Positions 1 through 9,446 of a DNA stretch of 64,000 nucleotides are shown here, piece after piece (position 1 is the stretch's first letter; every line of letters begins with the position of its first letter). Both the position numbers and the translations under genes were made by a program. Where the stretch lies: assembly GCA_040385105.1 (NCBI GenBank), contig JAZKHY010000028.1, positions 1 through 64,000 of the forward strand, given 5' to 3'. The DNA comes from JACMQX01 sp040385105. Lineage in GTDB: Bacteria > Pseudomonadota > Gammaproteobacteria > Burkholderiales > Burkholderiaceae_C. The notes under the pieces are model-generated. The model was not told where the DNA came from, searched no databases, and worked only from the letters and a program-made list of their open reading frames with translations.

Positions 1-40
1 TTAAGCTAACTGATACTAATTGCTCGTGCGGCTTGACCCT
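1..40 (+). rRNA. 23S ribosomal RNA, 3' end (partial)
   Basis: The first bases read like the last 40 or so nucleotides of a bacterial 23S rRNA: a GCTAACTGATACTAATTGC segment followed by GTGCGGCTTGACC. This matches the form of the closing helix that pairs with the 23S 5' end. The 5' part lies outside the window. The exact 3' end near base 40 is inferred by comparison with the E. coli ending (GGCTTAACCTT). A 5S gene follows after about 110 bases, as expected in an rRNA operon. Confidence 0.85.
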
Positions 41-152
41 ATAACTTTGATCAATCTGATCAAGGTGTTATGCCAAGTTGACGCAATCGAAATTGAAGCT
101 GATTTGCTCTATGAATTGGTCGTCTTGACCTTGTCAAGATGGCAAAAAGTTA

Positions 153-267
153 TGCCTGATGACCATAGCGAGTTGGTACCACTCCTTCCCATCCCGAACA
201 GGACAGTGAAACGACTCAGCGCCGATGATAGTGCGGGTTCCCGTGTGAAAGTAGGACATCGTCAGGC
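153..267 (+). rRNA. 5S ribosomal RNA
   Basis: The gene begins TGCCTGATGACCATAGCGAG, continues through the conserved loop CCCATCCCGAACAGG, and ends CATCGTCAGGC, whose GCCTGA complement closes helix I with the 5' end. The length of about 115 bases is normal. It follows the 23S end by about 110 bases of spacer and is followed immediately by a strong terminator, so it is the last gene of the rRNA operon. End coordinates may be off by one or two bases. Confidence 0.95.
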
Positions 268-280
268 TATTACAGCCCGA

Positions 281-313
281 AAAGCCCAGCAGAAATGCTG
301 GGCTTTTCTTTTT
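281..313 (+). terminator. Rho-independent terminator of the rRNA operon
   Basis: A perfect 11-bp stem, AAAGCCCAGCA (281-291) pairing with TGCTGGGCTTT (296-306), encloses a GAAA tetraloop and runs into the T-rich tract TTTTCTTTTTT. It lies 14 bases after the 5S gene. It should end rRNA transcription before the convergent acyl-CoA ligase gene. Bases 314-476 hold no gene that can be supported. Confidence 0.93.
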
Positions 314-476
314 TCTGAGCTCGTTCGTGATCAGCAGTCAACTAGGGCTTGGTCCTTGGTGACCCAGTTGTTGAAAAGTCATAACATGTCTATCCGCAAT
401 GACGCCGGTCTCGGGAAATTGCAGAGGTTCAGTGGGTAAATGTCGGCATTGAATACGCACGCTATCTGTCAATCAT

Positions 477-2162
477 TCATTTGCCGGTGCGTAACTCGCG
501 GCGCAATATCTTCCCAACATTTGTCTTTGGCAGGTCGTCACGGAACTCAATGTATTTGGGTCTTTTGTAGCCAGTCAGGTGTTGTTGACAGTAGCGCGCA
601 ATGTCGTCCTCGGTCAGTGTCGGATCATTTTTCACCACGAATACCTTAATTGCTTCCCCCTGCTTGTCGTCAGCAACGCCAATCGCGGCGCATTCCACTA
701 CGCCAGGGCACAATGAGATGACGTTTTCAAGTTCATTCGGAAACACGTTGAAGCCGCTAACAAGAATCATGTCCTTCTTTCGATCGACTATCTTCGTATA
801 GCCCTGTGGATCCATGACGCCAATATCTCCGGTTCGCATAAAACCGTCGGCAGTAAACGCTTTCAAATTCTCTTCGGGCTGGTTGTAGTACCCGATCATC
901 ACGTTGGGGCCCTTTATGCAGATCTCTCCTGACTCGCCCTGAGGTAGCGAAGCGCCATCGTCATCCTTGATGGCGATCTCAATTCCCGGAAGGGGAAGCC
1001 CAATCGTGCCGGTGAACTTGGTACTGGTGACTGGGTTGTTGGTGCCAATTGCGCAAGTCTCGCTCATTCCCCAGCCCTCGATCATCGCGCTCCCAGTGGC
1101 GTCTTGCCAGTGGCGAGCTGTTCCCTCTGAGGCGGCCATTCCGCCTGCTTGTGAAAGACACAGTTGCGAGAAGTCGATGGTTTTGAATTGCGGGTGCTGG
1201 AGCAGGGCATTGAACAAGGTGTTCACCGCGGGTAGCATGTGAAACGGACGCTTCTTCAAGACTTCGACAAACTTGCCGAAATCTCGCGGATTCGGGACGA
1301 GTGTCAAATGCGCTCCCCACCTGATGGACAGTAGGCAAAGTGTCAGCGCAAATATGTGGTACAGCGGCAACGCCGCAATGCCGTTTATATTTTTGGTGTC
1401 CCCCACGCGAGTCAGCGCTGGGGTGAACCACGCTTCAGCTTGAAGAATTGCAGCAACAATATTTCTGTGGGTAAGCACCGCTCCCTTCGACAAACCAGTA
1501 GTACCCCCGGTGTATTGCAGAAACGCAATGGAATCCAGATCTACAGAAGTGGGCTTCAACTGAAGCCGCGAACCCTCAGCAATAGCCCGGTTAAACGGCG
1601 TCACCCGCAGGTCACGCTCCAGAGAAAGCTGGTACTGCGGAACCATTTTTGCCAGGTGCCTCACGGCGAACGTGATCCACTTGCCAAACCAGAACCCCAG
1701 CAAGTCGCCCATCGAAGCCATGACCACATGCTTCAAGTCTGTCCTGTCGATAACTTCTGCAAGTGTGCTGGCAAAATTCTCGAGAATGACAATGACGGAC
1801 GCGCCGGAATCCTTGAGTTGATGCTCCAGTTCGCGTGCCGTGTAGAGCGGGTTGACGTTGACGCAGGTGTACCCTGCGCGCAAAACAGAGGCCATGGTCA
1901 CTGAAAACTGGGGGATATTCGGAAGCATGATGGCGACCCGCGCACCTTGTTCAAGGCCCAGGCTCTGTAACCAGGCGGCCAGTGCTCCAGACAACTGGTC
2001 CAATTCGCCGTAGGACATCCATCTGTCCATGCACACGGAGAAGGGAGCGGACGCATTTTTCCTGAAGGACTCCTCCAGGAGATGTGTCACCGAGCGGTAT
2101 TGCTCAGGATTGACGTCATGAGGAACGCCTTGAGGGTAGCTCTTGAGCCAGATTTTTTCCAT
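477..2162 (-). CDS. fadD: Long-chain-fatty-acid--CoA ligase (FadD-like)
   Basis: An AMP-forming acyl-CoA synthetase of 561 aa that activates fatty acids with ATP and CoA at the inner face of the membrane. It carries the P-loop-like motif YTGGTTGLSKGA, the EGWGMSE motif, the GEICIKGPNVMIGYY segment, the TGDIGVMD core with its conserved Asp, and the C-terminal PKTNVGKILRREL lysine motif. The start is placed at MEKIWLKSYP because that is the family N-terminus and AAGGAG lies six bases upstream. A longer start at 2204 would overlap the preceding gene by ATGA but adds 14 unlikely residues. Base composition looks less GC-rich than the rest of the window. Confidence 0.93.
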   Translation of the reverse strand: MEKIWLKSYPQGVPHDVNPEQYRSVTHLLEESFRKNASAPFSVCMDRWMSYGELDQLSGALAAWLQSLGLEQGARVAIMLPNIPQFSVTMASVLRAGYTCVNVNPLYTARELEHQLKDSGASVIVILENFASTLAEVIDRTDLKHVVMASMGDLLGFWFGKWITFAVRHLAKMVPQYQLSLERDLRVTPFNRAIAEGSRLQLKPTSVDLDSIAFLQYTGGTTGLSKGAVLTHRNIVAAILQAEAWFTPALTRVGDTKNINGIAALPLYHIFALTLCLLSIRWGAHLTLVPNPRDFGKFVEVLKKRPFHMLPAVNTLFNALLQHPQFKTIDFSQLCLSQAGGMAASEGTARHWQDATGSAMIEGWGMSETCAIGTNNPVTSTKFTGTIGLPLPGIEIAIKDDDGASLPQGESGEICIKGPNVMIGYYNQPEENLKAFTADGFMRTGDIGVMDPQGYTKIVDRKKDMILVSGFNVFPNELENVISLCPGVVECAAIGVADDKQGEAIKVFVVKNDPTLTEDDIARYCQQHLTGYKRPKYIEFRDDLPKTNVGKILRRELRTGK

Positions 2163-2200
2163 TCGATACTCCTTCGAACTGGATTCTGGGAGCGCAGCGC

Positions 2201-2974
2201 TCATTTGCTAACCGGGCAACTCCCTAGGTCATGCGCAAGTCGGGTCTCGCAAGCGACAAAGTCATCATCAAAGAGCGAGGCAATCAGCAACGACTCCCTA
2301 TGCCGGATCGTCTCCAGAAACTCCTCCACGCCGCGCCGCTGACGTGAAAGCGACGCAAAGGTGTCAAAACCCGATTCCAGAAAGCGTTGTAGTGGGACCA
2401 TTCCCGCTGCTGACGCCGGCCCTCGCATCATTTTGAGCATTATCCGCAAACCCGGCGTTCGAGTCAGGTGGGCCATTTCCACACCAATGCCCATGACCAC
2501 ATCAAGCTGATTCTCCCGTTCGCGCCTGCGACCGACCGAGCGCCACGCTTCAAGGTACCGCGACATTTCCGAACCCGTCGAATCTGCCGAGCCCTTCCAC
2601 GCCAGTCCCATCGCATGATCGAGCTGCTCGGTCAGGGCATGCAGTTCCGCCAATGAAACGGCAGTAGCGACAACCTGGCTCGGGAAAAATTTCTGCATGG
2701 CGCCGGCGATCCGTGAAAACTGTGCGTCACGTTCGGCATAGTCCCTGTCACTGTAAAGCTCATCCAGAAAGAAGCGCGCGGCGGCTTGATAGCGGCCGCC
2801 TTCTAGGAGATCCGAATACGTCCCCTCAAAGCGCCGACCCTGGAGGCGCTTTATGGAGCGGACTGCCGCGTCAAGGCTGGCATCGGCGTGCCGTTCCTGG
2901 CGCAACTTCTCCACCTGCCTGACGGCGTCGCGGATTCTCTGTGCGGCTTGCATGTTGAGGTTGAGTGTAGCCAT
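2201..2974 (-). CDS. FFLEELY-motif family protein, function unknown
   Basis: A 257-aa, largely helical, charged soluble protein with no signal peptide. Residues 68-73 read FFLDEL followed by Y, preceded by SDLLEGGRYQAAARF. This is the signature of a betaproteobacterial family named only for its FFLEELY motif; recognition is from memory of that motif. It sits directly upstream of the acyl-CoA ligase on the same strand, its stop codon 38 bases before the ligase start, so the two are probably co-transcribed. A role in lipid or membrane metabolism is guilt by association only. Confidence 0.7.
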   Translation of the reverse strand: MATLNLNMQAAQRIRDAVRQVEKLRQERHADASLDAAVRSIKRLQGRRFEGTYSDLLEGGRYQAAARFFLDELYSDRDYAERDAQFSRIAGAMQKFFPSQVVATAVSLAELHALTEQLDHAMGLAWKGSADSTGSEMSRYLEAWRSVGRRRERENQLDVVMGIGVEMAHLTRTPGLRIMLKMMRGPASAAGMVPLQRFLESGFDTFASLSRQRRGVEEFLETIRHRESLLIASLFDDDFVACETRLAHDLGSCPVSK

Positions 2975-3101
2975 CCGCCATGCCCGGCGCCCAGCCGGCC
3001 AACCGCCGCCCCGGTGAAAAGGCTACAGTTGACACGATGGGTCTTGGCACGCAGGAAGACTGCCGACGCAGCTGTGCATTGTTCAAAACCAGCGGGGAAA
3101 G

Positions 3102-4001
3102 ATGCTCGCACGCATACAACAGGTCATTACGATTTCACTTGCCGCCAGTGCCCTGCTGTGGATGGTCATCCATTGGAGCACTTCACCACTGCTGGCGGTT
3201 TCCGGCTTGTTGCTGATCCTGCTCGGTTACTCGGCGTTCCTGGGCCTTGAATTCATCGCGTTGAGAATGGTCGGCGCCGAAGACACTGCACCGACTCCTT
3301 CGACGCGGCAGCTTCTGCGCGCGTGGATCGGCGAGACGCTGATGGCGCCAAGAGTGTTTTGCTGGCGACAGCCGTTCAGGTCGAACGCGATCCCCGACCA
3401 GCTGGGGCGGCCATCTGCCGGCTCACGGCGCGGCGTGGTCCTAGTCCATGGGTTTTTCTGCAATCGTGGTTTCTGGACGCCGTGGCTCAAGCGCCTTGAG
3501 GAAGCCGGCAACCCGTTTGTTGCTGTCAATCTGGAGCCTGTATTCGGTTCGATAGACGAGTATGCCGATACGATTGAAGCAGCCGTTCAAAAAGTAATCA
3601 GAGCCACCGGCATGCCGCCGGTCCTGGTGTGCCACAGCATGGGCGGGCTGGCTGCGCGGGCCTGGTTGAGGAAAACAGGAGGAGGGGTGCATGTCCACCA
3701 TGTGATCACAATCGGCACACCTCATCATGGAACCTGGCTGGGTCGGTTCAGCAAGATTGCCAACGGCAGCGAAATGCGCCTGTCGAGTGCCTGGCTGAGC
3801 GAGTTGCACACGCACGAAGCCGGTTCAAACCGCTGCGCATTCACATGCTGGTACTCCAACTGCGACAACATCGTCTTTCCGGTCAGCAGCGCGGCGCTAC
3901 CCGGTGCGGACAACAGGCTGGTGGAAGGTGTGGCCCATGTGCAGCTTGCGTTTGACGCGCGGGTCCTCGGGGGCTCGCTGGCGATAATAGGCGCCTTGTG
4001 A
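3102..4001 (+). CDS. Alpha/beta-hydrolase, lipase/esterase family, membrane-anchored
   Basis: A 299-aa protein with two hydrophobic N-terminal segments (about residues 8-25 and 28-50), which suggests anchoring in the inner membrane or a long signal. The hydrolase core starts with the oxyanion-loop motif VVLVHGFFCN. The nucleophile elbow is CHSMGG with Ser179, and the likely catalytic His279 lies in GVAHVQLAF. The fold resembles triacylglycerol lipases and EstA-type esterases; the substrate cannot be read from sequence. GGGGAAAG just before the ATG serves as ribosome-binding site. It diverges from the FFLEELY gene across 127 bases in which no convincing promoter was found. Confidence 0.82.
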   Translation: MLARIQQVITISLAASALLWMVIHWSTSPLLAVSGLLLILLGYSAFLGLEFIALRMVGAEDTAPTPSTRQLLRAWIGETLMAPRVFCWRQPFRSNAIPDQLGRPSAGSRRGVVLVHGFFCNRGFWTPWLKRLEEAGNPFVAVNLEPVFGSIDEYADTIEAAVQKVIRATGMPPVLVCHSMGGLAARAWLRKTGGGVHVHHVITIGTPHHGTWLGRFSKIANGSEMRLSSAWLSELHTHEAGSNRCAFTCWYSNCDNIVFPVSSAALPGADNRLVEGVAHVQLAFDARVLGGSLAIIGAL

Positions 4002-4088
4002 GATAGTTGAAGCCCGGAAGGGAGTGGCTGCCGCTCTTCGACTGGCCTGCCCCCAAGCTTCCGTGCACAAGTTATTGAAGGAATTGAC

Positions 4089-5207
4089 ATGCCCCTGATC
4101 GTCGTCATGGAAGACGATGCCGGCACCCGCATGCTGGTTGCCTCGGTTTTGAAGAAGGACGGCTATGACGTCCTGACCGCGGAAAATGGCGCACAAGGAC
4201 TGCTGCTGGTCGAGCAGCACCAGCCGGCGCTGATCATCAGCGATGTGCAGATGCCGGAGATGAACGGATTCCAGATGCTTGCCGCCGTCCGGCAGAATCC
4301 GGCGCTTTCCGCAACCCCCGTCATCCTCCTCACATCCCTGCAGGAGCGTGCCCACATGCGTATCGGCATGAATACCGGGGCCGACGACTACATCACGAAG
4401 CCGTTTCGGCCAGGTGAACTTCGCGAAGCAGCGGCAGCGCAGCTCAACAAGCGGGTCATGCAGGCCAAGCTGCAGAACATGGCTGTGGACGCGGCCGTGC
4501 AGGCGGCACTGGATGACCAGAAACACAAACTTGCCAAACTCTACGAGCAGCGGCTGGCCAAAGAACTGAGCGATCGCTGGCCGACAGGCGACGGAAGCGT
4601 GGAAGACGAGAAGTTTGCGCATTCCACAGTCCTGTTTGTGGACATGCTGAATTACGCCACCCTGGCCGAAAAGCTGAGCAGTGCCGAACTCAGCGAACTG
4701 GTCAAGAGGTTTTATGGCAGCGCGGGCGACACCGTACACCTCTTTGGCGCCAGGCACATGCAGTTCATCGGCGAAGGACTGTTGGCCGTCTTCGTCGACA
4801 GCTCGGATACCAAATCCGTGAATCACGGGCTGCGCGCGGCACGCGCGGCGCTGGGGCTGGTTGACTCCGCCAACCGCATGCGCCAATACCTGCAGACCCA
4901 GTTTCCCGGGCGCGATCTTCCCCGCTTCGAAGTCAGTGTTGCGCTGCATAGCGGGCCCGTGACATTGGCGCGGCTTGAGGACCCATTACATGGCACCTCG
5001 ACCCAGCTGTTGCCTGTGGGCGATGCCGTGAGCGTTACCATGCTTCTCCAGAAGCAGGCGCAGGCCCTGAGCTGGGCGACGACGGCCAGCGTGACGATGC
5101 TGCGCGGTGTAACCGGCGCGGTGAAGATCGGGAACCGGGCGCTCATCGACCTGCCCGGACGCTCCACACCCATTGACGCGGCCGAGCTGGTCGCGCTGGC
5201 ACTCTGA
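4089..5207 (+). CDS. Response regulator with a degenerate class III cyclase domain
   Basis: A 372-aa protein. Residues 1-120 form a receiver with acidic pair Asp9/Asp10, phospho-acceptor Asp52 (LIISDVQMPEMNG) and the ITKPF lysine. Residues about 178-350 align with nucleotidyl cyclase homology domains: VLFVDMLNY keeps the first metal Asp (Asp185). However, the second metal Asp is Glu229 (IGEGLLAVF) and the Asn/Arg transition-state pair reads Ser315 and Leu319 (GDAVSVTMLLQ). It therefore probably binds nucleotide or a partner rather than making cAMP. The hybrid kinase starts 16 bases downstream and is the likely phosphodonor. Confidence 0.85.
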   Translation: MPLIVVMEDDAGTRMLVASVLKKDGYDVLTAENGAQGLLLVEQHQPALIISDVQMPEMNGFQMLAAVRQNPALSATPVILLTSLQERAHMRIGMNTGADDYITKPFRPGELREAAAAQLNKRVMQAKLQNMAVDAAVQAALDDQKHKLAKLYEQRLAKELSDRWPTGDGSVEDEKFAHSTVLFVDMLNYATLAEKLSSAELSELVKRFYGSAGDTVHLFGARHMQFIGEGLLAVFVDSSDTKSVNHGLRAARAALGLVDSANRMRQYLQTQFPGRDLPRFEVSVALHSGPVTLARLEDPLHGTSTQLLPVGDAVSVTMLLQKQAQALSWATTASVTMLRGVTGAVKIGNRALIDLPGRSTPIDAAELVALAL

Positions 5208-5223
5208 CCTGAGGGCCCGGCGG

Positions 5224-8200
5224 ATGCGGCTGTTCTCCCTGAACAGGATTCTCGGTGTCAGCCTCCTGCTGATGGCGCTCGTGCCGGCGCTTCTTGTCGG
5301 CTGGCTGATGTCGCGCAGCAGTTCCCACTCCGTGCGTGAGCTCGCGGCCGGCATCATCACCAACGTTGCGTCACGCATCCAGTCAGATGCCGAATTCCAT
5401 CTGCGGCAAGGCCATGATGTCCTCAACGGGTTTTTCCCCGAGAGCATGAATGCGGTGCAAACGGTGCAGGCGCGCGAGTGGTTGAGCAATCCTGCATATT
5501 TCGAGTCAGTTGCATTTGCGCTCACCCGCCAGTCGCCTAGTGTCCCGGTGGTCTATTTCGGCAACAACCAGGGAGCGTATTTTTCGGTCGAACACAAGGA
5601 TGCCGGCGCACGCATTGAATCACGTGCCGCGAATGGCAAGGGTCGCCTCTCGTTCATTGCGAGCCGGCCGGGCGACCGGACCGGACCGGTGACCGCTGAA
5701 GAGGCGAACTTCGAGCCCCGCACCCGGCCCTGGTACCAGGTCGCCCTTCTTGAAAAGGGGCGGGTATTCTCGCAAGTACAACGCGTTGAGGGCAAGCCGC
5801 AACTGTTCATATCCCTGTCGCAGCCGGTGTATGAGATTGATGGCGGCGCAGCCGGGGTATTTGGAGTCGATCTTTACCTCCAGCAGCTTGCAGACCTGCT
5901 GCAGACCCAATCCATCAGCAGTCGCGGCGCCGCATTCATCGTGGACCAGCAAGGCCTGTTTGTGGGCGGGTCGGCCGGTGACGCGCTGTTCCGTGAAGTG
6001 GGCGGCCAGCTTGAGCGCCGCAGCCCGGCAGACAGTGCGAATGCCGTCATACGGCAGAGCTTCGCGGCATTGAAAGAGCAATGGTCACGCAGGCAGGCGG
6101 ACTCGGTGGCGAGCAATACATCGCTGCAGCGGCTGCCCCTCGCAGGGGACTCGCTGCTCATGGTGCAGCGTCCCTTTGGCGAGGCACTGGGGCTTCGCTG
6201 GACGCTGGTCGTCGCCGCACCGGAGAGCGATTTCACCGCCGAGATCGACCGAGCCTGGAAGGCTTCCCTGTGGATCATGGCTGGGCTTGTGTTGCTGGGA
6301 GCCCTGGTAGCGTGGCTGATTGCGCGGGGTATTGGCGGACCCCTGAGAAACCTGAGCCTGGCTGCAGAGCAGCTGGGCCACGGCGAAGTCCCGCAGATCG
6401 ACCGTACAACCCGTATCCGGGAAGTGCGCCAGCTGTCGCAGGTCATGCATGACAGCGCGGAGCAGCTTGAAGCGTTCCGCGAGCGGGTGAGGCTGGATGC
6501 CGAGGCCCTCAAGCAGGCCAACGAAACGCTGGAGGCGCGGGTGGAGCGCCGTACGGCAGAGCTCGCCGCCTCGCGCGAAGAAGCGCTGGCCGCGGCGCGC
6601 GCCAAGGCGGCTTTCCTGGCCACGATGAGCCATGAAATCCGCACTCCGCTCAACGGCGTCGTGGGCATGAGCACCTTGCTGGCCGAAACCTCGCTGGACC
6701 CCGAGCAGCGCGACTACCTGCAAACCATCCGGCTCTCAAGCGACCAGTTGCTGGCGGTCATCAATGACATTCTCGATTTCTCGAAGATCGAGTCCGGCAA
6801 GCTTGACCTTGAGGCCGAGCCGCTCAGCGTACGCGGTGCCGTTGAAGAGGCGTGCGACATTGCCGCGCCCAGGGCGCGCGAGAAAGGCCTGGAAATCATC
6901 ATCGACATTCCCGAGGCGCGCACCGGTGGCGTCCCGGCCGCCATCCGGGGCGACATCACGCGACTGCGACAGGTACTCATCAACCTCATCAACAATGCCG
7001 TAAAGTTCACCGCGTCCGGTGAAGTTGCAGTCCATGCACAGTTGCTGAAGGAGGCCGACGAACACGGGCGCGCGGTCATTGAATTCCGGGTGACGGACAG
7101 CGGCATCGGCATACCGCCGGAGCGCGTGGATTCACTGTTCGAGGCATTCACCCAGGTGGATGCGTCCACCACCCGCAAGTACGGCGGAACCGGCCTTGGG
7201 CTGGCCATCTGCAAGCGCCTTGTTGAACTGATGGGCGGGCAAATCGGGGTGGAAAGCGAACTCGGCAAAGGGTCCACCTTCTGGTTCACCGTGGCTGCGC
7301 CGGTTGCGGAAATGGCTCCGGCCTTCAGCCATGCAGAGGTCGGCGTCCTCAAGGCCAACCGCGCGTTGATTGTTGACGATCACGCCACCAACGTGCGCAT
7401 TCTCACGCGCCAGCTCCAGCTTTGGGGCATGGAGGTCGTCAGTGCGGATTCCGGCCAGAAGGCCCTGGAGTGGCTTGAGTCCGCCCGGCAGGGCGCTGCC
7501 GAGACCTGGATGCCGGATGTCATCGTGACCGACATGCACATGCCGGAGATGGATGGTGTCACGCTTGCGCGCCAGATCAAGGACAAGCCTGAATGGCGCA
7601 ACATTCCACTGGTGCTGCTCAGCTCGGGATTCATGCCCGCCAGCGACGAGAGTGCCGGGCTTTTCGATGCACGCCTTCTCAAGCCGGCGAGGCAAACCCA
7701 GCTGTTCGACACGATTGCCAGGTGCATCTCGTCCGACCATGCCGGCAGTGGCAAGTCCAGCGCGGTGACCACTGACGTCAAGAAACACGTGACCATCCTC
7801 GTGGCGGACGACAATGCGGTCAACCTCAAGGTGGCGTGTGCCATGCTGCTCAAGCTCGGCTATGACATCCACACCGCTGTTGACGGCCGTGAGGCTGTCC
7901 AGGCCGTGGCGCATTCCATGGCGCACGGCCCCCGGTTCGGCGCCATCCTGATGGACGTCAACATGCCGGATGTCGACGGGCTCCAGGCCACACAGCAGAT
8001 CCATGCGGCATTTGGAGCTGAATCGCCGCCCATCATCGCCTTGACGGCAGCAGCCTCGGCCGAGGACAAGGCGCGCTGCGAAGCGGCCGGCATGGACGAC
8101 TACCTCACCAAGCCCCTGCATGTGGCCTCGCTTGCGTTGACGCTGGAGAAATGGACAAGCGCCCGCCTGACCGCGGAGGCAGGCCAGCACGGCGCGCAAC

Positions 8201-8616
8201 TTCCAGCAGGCGGCCCGGCCGTGGCTACCGCGGCACCAGCAGCGCCTGGCCAGGATGAGGAAGCGACTCCGGAAGCGTTGATGGACTTCAGCCGCCTGAG
8301 TGAATTCAAGGAATTCGATGACGAAGATCAATCCATGACGCGCGAAGTGGTCGGCCTGTTCCTCAGCGACGCCCCGCAGCGTGTGGAGGATATTGCCTCG
8401 GCGATCGCGGCAAACGATGCCGAGGCCCTCTCGCGCGCTGCGCATGCCCTCAAGGGCGCCGCAAGCAACGTGGGCGCCGTTGCCATCCAGAAGCTTTGCG
8501 GCAGCCTTGAAGAGGTGGCCAAGGCGGCCAGCGTCCCGCCCGATGCCGCGAATCAACTCCTGCAACTTCGCCGGTTCTGGACGCAGACGCAGGCCATGCT
8601 GCGCGAATGGTCCTAG
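5224..8616 (+). CDS. Hybrid sensor histidine kinase with two receivers and Hpt domain
   Basis: A 1130-aa BarA/ArcB-style phosphorelay kinase. Order: TM1 (about 8-28), a periplasmic Cache-like sensor (the RTRPWYQVAL segment is typical of dCache), TM2 (about 345-367), HAMP, coiled coil, HisKA with His470 (MSHEIRTPLNGVVGM), HATPase (INLINNAVKFT, DSGIGI, GGTGLGLAI), receiver 1 with Asp770, receiver 2 with Asp911, then Hpt with His1074 (RAAHALKGAASN). The ATG at 5224 is preferred to an upstream one inside the previous gene because TM1 then starts normally and GAGG lies upstream. The ligand is unknown; Cache domains usually sense small organic molecules. Confidence 0.94.
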   Translation: MRLFSLNRILGVSLLLMALVPALLVGWLMSRSSSHSVRELAAGIITNVASRIQSDAEFHLRQGHDVLNGFFPESMNAVQTVQAREWLSNPAYFESVAFALTRQSPSVPVVYFGNNQGAYFSVEHKDAGARIESRAANGKGRLSFIASRPGDRTGPVTAEEANFEPRTRPWYQVALLEKGRVFSQVQRVEGKPQLFISLSQPVYEIDGGAAGVFGVDLYLQQLADLLQTQSISSRGAAFIVDQQGLFVGGSAGDALFREVGGQLERRSPADSANAVIRQSFAALKEQWSRRQADSVASNTSLQRLPLAGDSLLMVQRPFGEALGLRWTLVVAAPESDFTAEIDRAWKASLWIMAGLVLLGALVAWLIARGIGGPLRNLSLAAEQLGHGEVPQIDRTTRIREVRQLSQVMHDSAEQLEAFRERVRLDAEALKQANETLEARVERRTAELAASREEALAAARAKAAFLATMSHEIRTPLNGVVGMSTLLAETSLDPEQRDYLQTIRLSSDQLLAVINDILDFSKIESGKLDLEAEPLSVRGAVEEACDIAAPRAREKGLEIIIDIPEARTGGVPAAIRGDITRLRQVLINLINNAVKFTASGEVAVHAQLLKEADEHGRAVIEFRVTDSGIGIPPERVDSLFEAFTQVDASTTRKYGGTGLGLAICKRLVELMGGQIGVESELGKGSTFWFTVAAPVAEMAPAFSHAEVGVLKANRALIVDDHATNVRILTRQLQLWGMEVVSADSGQKALEWLESARQGAAETWMPDVIVTDMHMPEMDGVTLARQIKDKPEWRNIPLVLLSSGFMPASDESAGLFDARLLKPARQTQLFDTIARCISSDHAGSGKSSAVTTDVKKHVTILVADDNAVNLKVACAMLLKLGYDIHTAVDGREAVQAVAHSMAHGPRFGAILMDVNMPDVDGLQATQQIHAAFGAESPPIIALTAAASAEDKARCEAAGMDDYLTKPLHVASLALTLEKWTSARLTAEAGQHGAQLPAGGPAVATAAPAAPGQDEEATPEALMDFSRLSEFKEFDDEDQSMTREVVGLFLSDAPQRVEDIASAIAANDAEALSRAAHALKGAASNVGAVAIQKLCGSLEEVAKAASVPPDAANQLLQLRRFWTQTQAMLREWS

Positions 8617-8703
8617 AGCCAGCTGCCTCGAGCGGTTGAACCCGCGCCTTGGTGAATTACTCACAGGAATCGCAGGCACTATTTCCCCCAAAAACCTTTG
8701 CCG

Positions 8704-8724
8704 CGTCTTTAACCTTACAAGACG
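8704..8724. promoter_or_regulatory. Inverted repeat upstream of the LuxR-type gene
   Basis: CGTCTT (8704-8709) and AAGACG (8719-8724) form a perfect 6-bp inverted repeat 24 bases before the LuxR-type start codon, in a 132-base gap after the hybrid kinase. It could be an operator, possibly autoregulatory, or a chance hairpin. No T-tract follows, so it is not a classical terminator. Confidence 0.3.
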
Positions 8725-8748
8725 TAACAAATCTGGAGTGGCGGGATC

Positions 8749-9411
8749 ATGGACGCATTGCTAGAAACCGGTTTCCTTGAGGAGGGCCCGCGTGTACGTG
8801 GCGGCAAGCCAGCGGCGGGCGCGCCCGACCTTATGGCGCTGGTCGTCGATGAGCTCGCCTGTGGCGTGATGGTACTGACGCTGGAGGGCAAGACCCTGGA
8901 CATCAACCAGGTTGCGCGCCGTGAGCTGTCCCGCGCCGGGCTTCTGGAGGCTGGCGGGAACCTTCCATCTGACAGCAGTTCCGACAACGGCAAGACCTTG
9001 CTCTGTGCGCTGGCCCGAGTGGCGGAAGGCAAACGCAGCCTCATCAACCTGGCGGTCGAAGGCGGCTCGCTGTCACTGGCGGTGGTTCCGCTCAAGGGCG
9101 GGCCTGGCACGCCGACGCGGGCGGCACTGGTTTTTGCCCGCGCGACGATTCATGACTCGCTCATGCTGGGCTTTTTTGCCCGAAGCTATGGGCTGACGGT
9201 GACAGAAGAGCATGTGCTTGGCATTCTGTGCCAGGGCTGCCCCACGCCGGCAATCGCGGCGCAGATGAACGTGGCCGTATCGACAGTCCGCACGCATGTA
9301 CGCAGCCTTTGCGCCAAGACCCGGTCCAGTGGCGTGCGCGAACTGGTCAGCCGGGTCGCCATGCTGCCACCGGTGGCGCCGGCCGAGCTGTACGACGACC
9401 AGGTTCACTAG
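8749..9411 (+). CDS. LuxR-family transcriptional regulator
   Basis: A 220-aa protein whose C-terminal 65 residues form a GerE/LuxR helix-turn-helix (LTVTEEHVLGILCQG, then AIAAQMNVAVSTVRTHVRSL). The N-terminal 140 residues look like a PAS-type sensor (VLTLEGKTLDINQVARREL) rather than a receiver, because no phospho-acceptor Asp motif is present. GGAG lies ten bases upstream of the ATG. It follows the hybrid kinase by 132 bases on the same strand and precedes a Crp-type regulator, so it belongs to the local signalling block. The ligand and targets are unknown. Confidence 0.85.
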   Translation: MDALLETGFLEEGPRVRGGKPAAGAPDLMALVVDELACGVMVLTLEGKTLDINQVARRELSRAGLLEAGGNLPSDSSSDNGKTLLCALARVAEGKRSLINLAVEGGSLSLAVVPLKGGPGTPTRAALVFARATIHDSLMLGFFARSYGLTVTEEHVLGILCQGCPTPAIAAQMNVAVSTVRTHVRSLCAKTRSSGVRELVSRVAMLPPVAPAELYDDQVH

Positions 9412-9446
9412 TCCCGGGCAATGTGGCATGCGGCATGCTAGAGTGC

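Noticed and set aside
20..649. Open frames of 139 and 69 aa across the left edge.
   Set aside because: They run through the 23S-5S spacer, the 5S gene and the terminator, or antisense to the acyl-CoA ligase; no protein signature.
3029..3057. TTGACA at 3029-3034 as a lipase promoter.
   Set aside because: No acceptable -10 hexamer occurs at 16-19 bases spacing.
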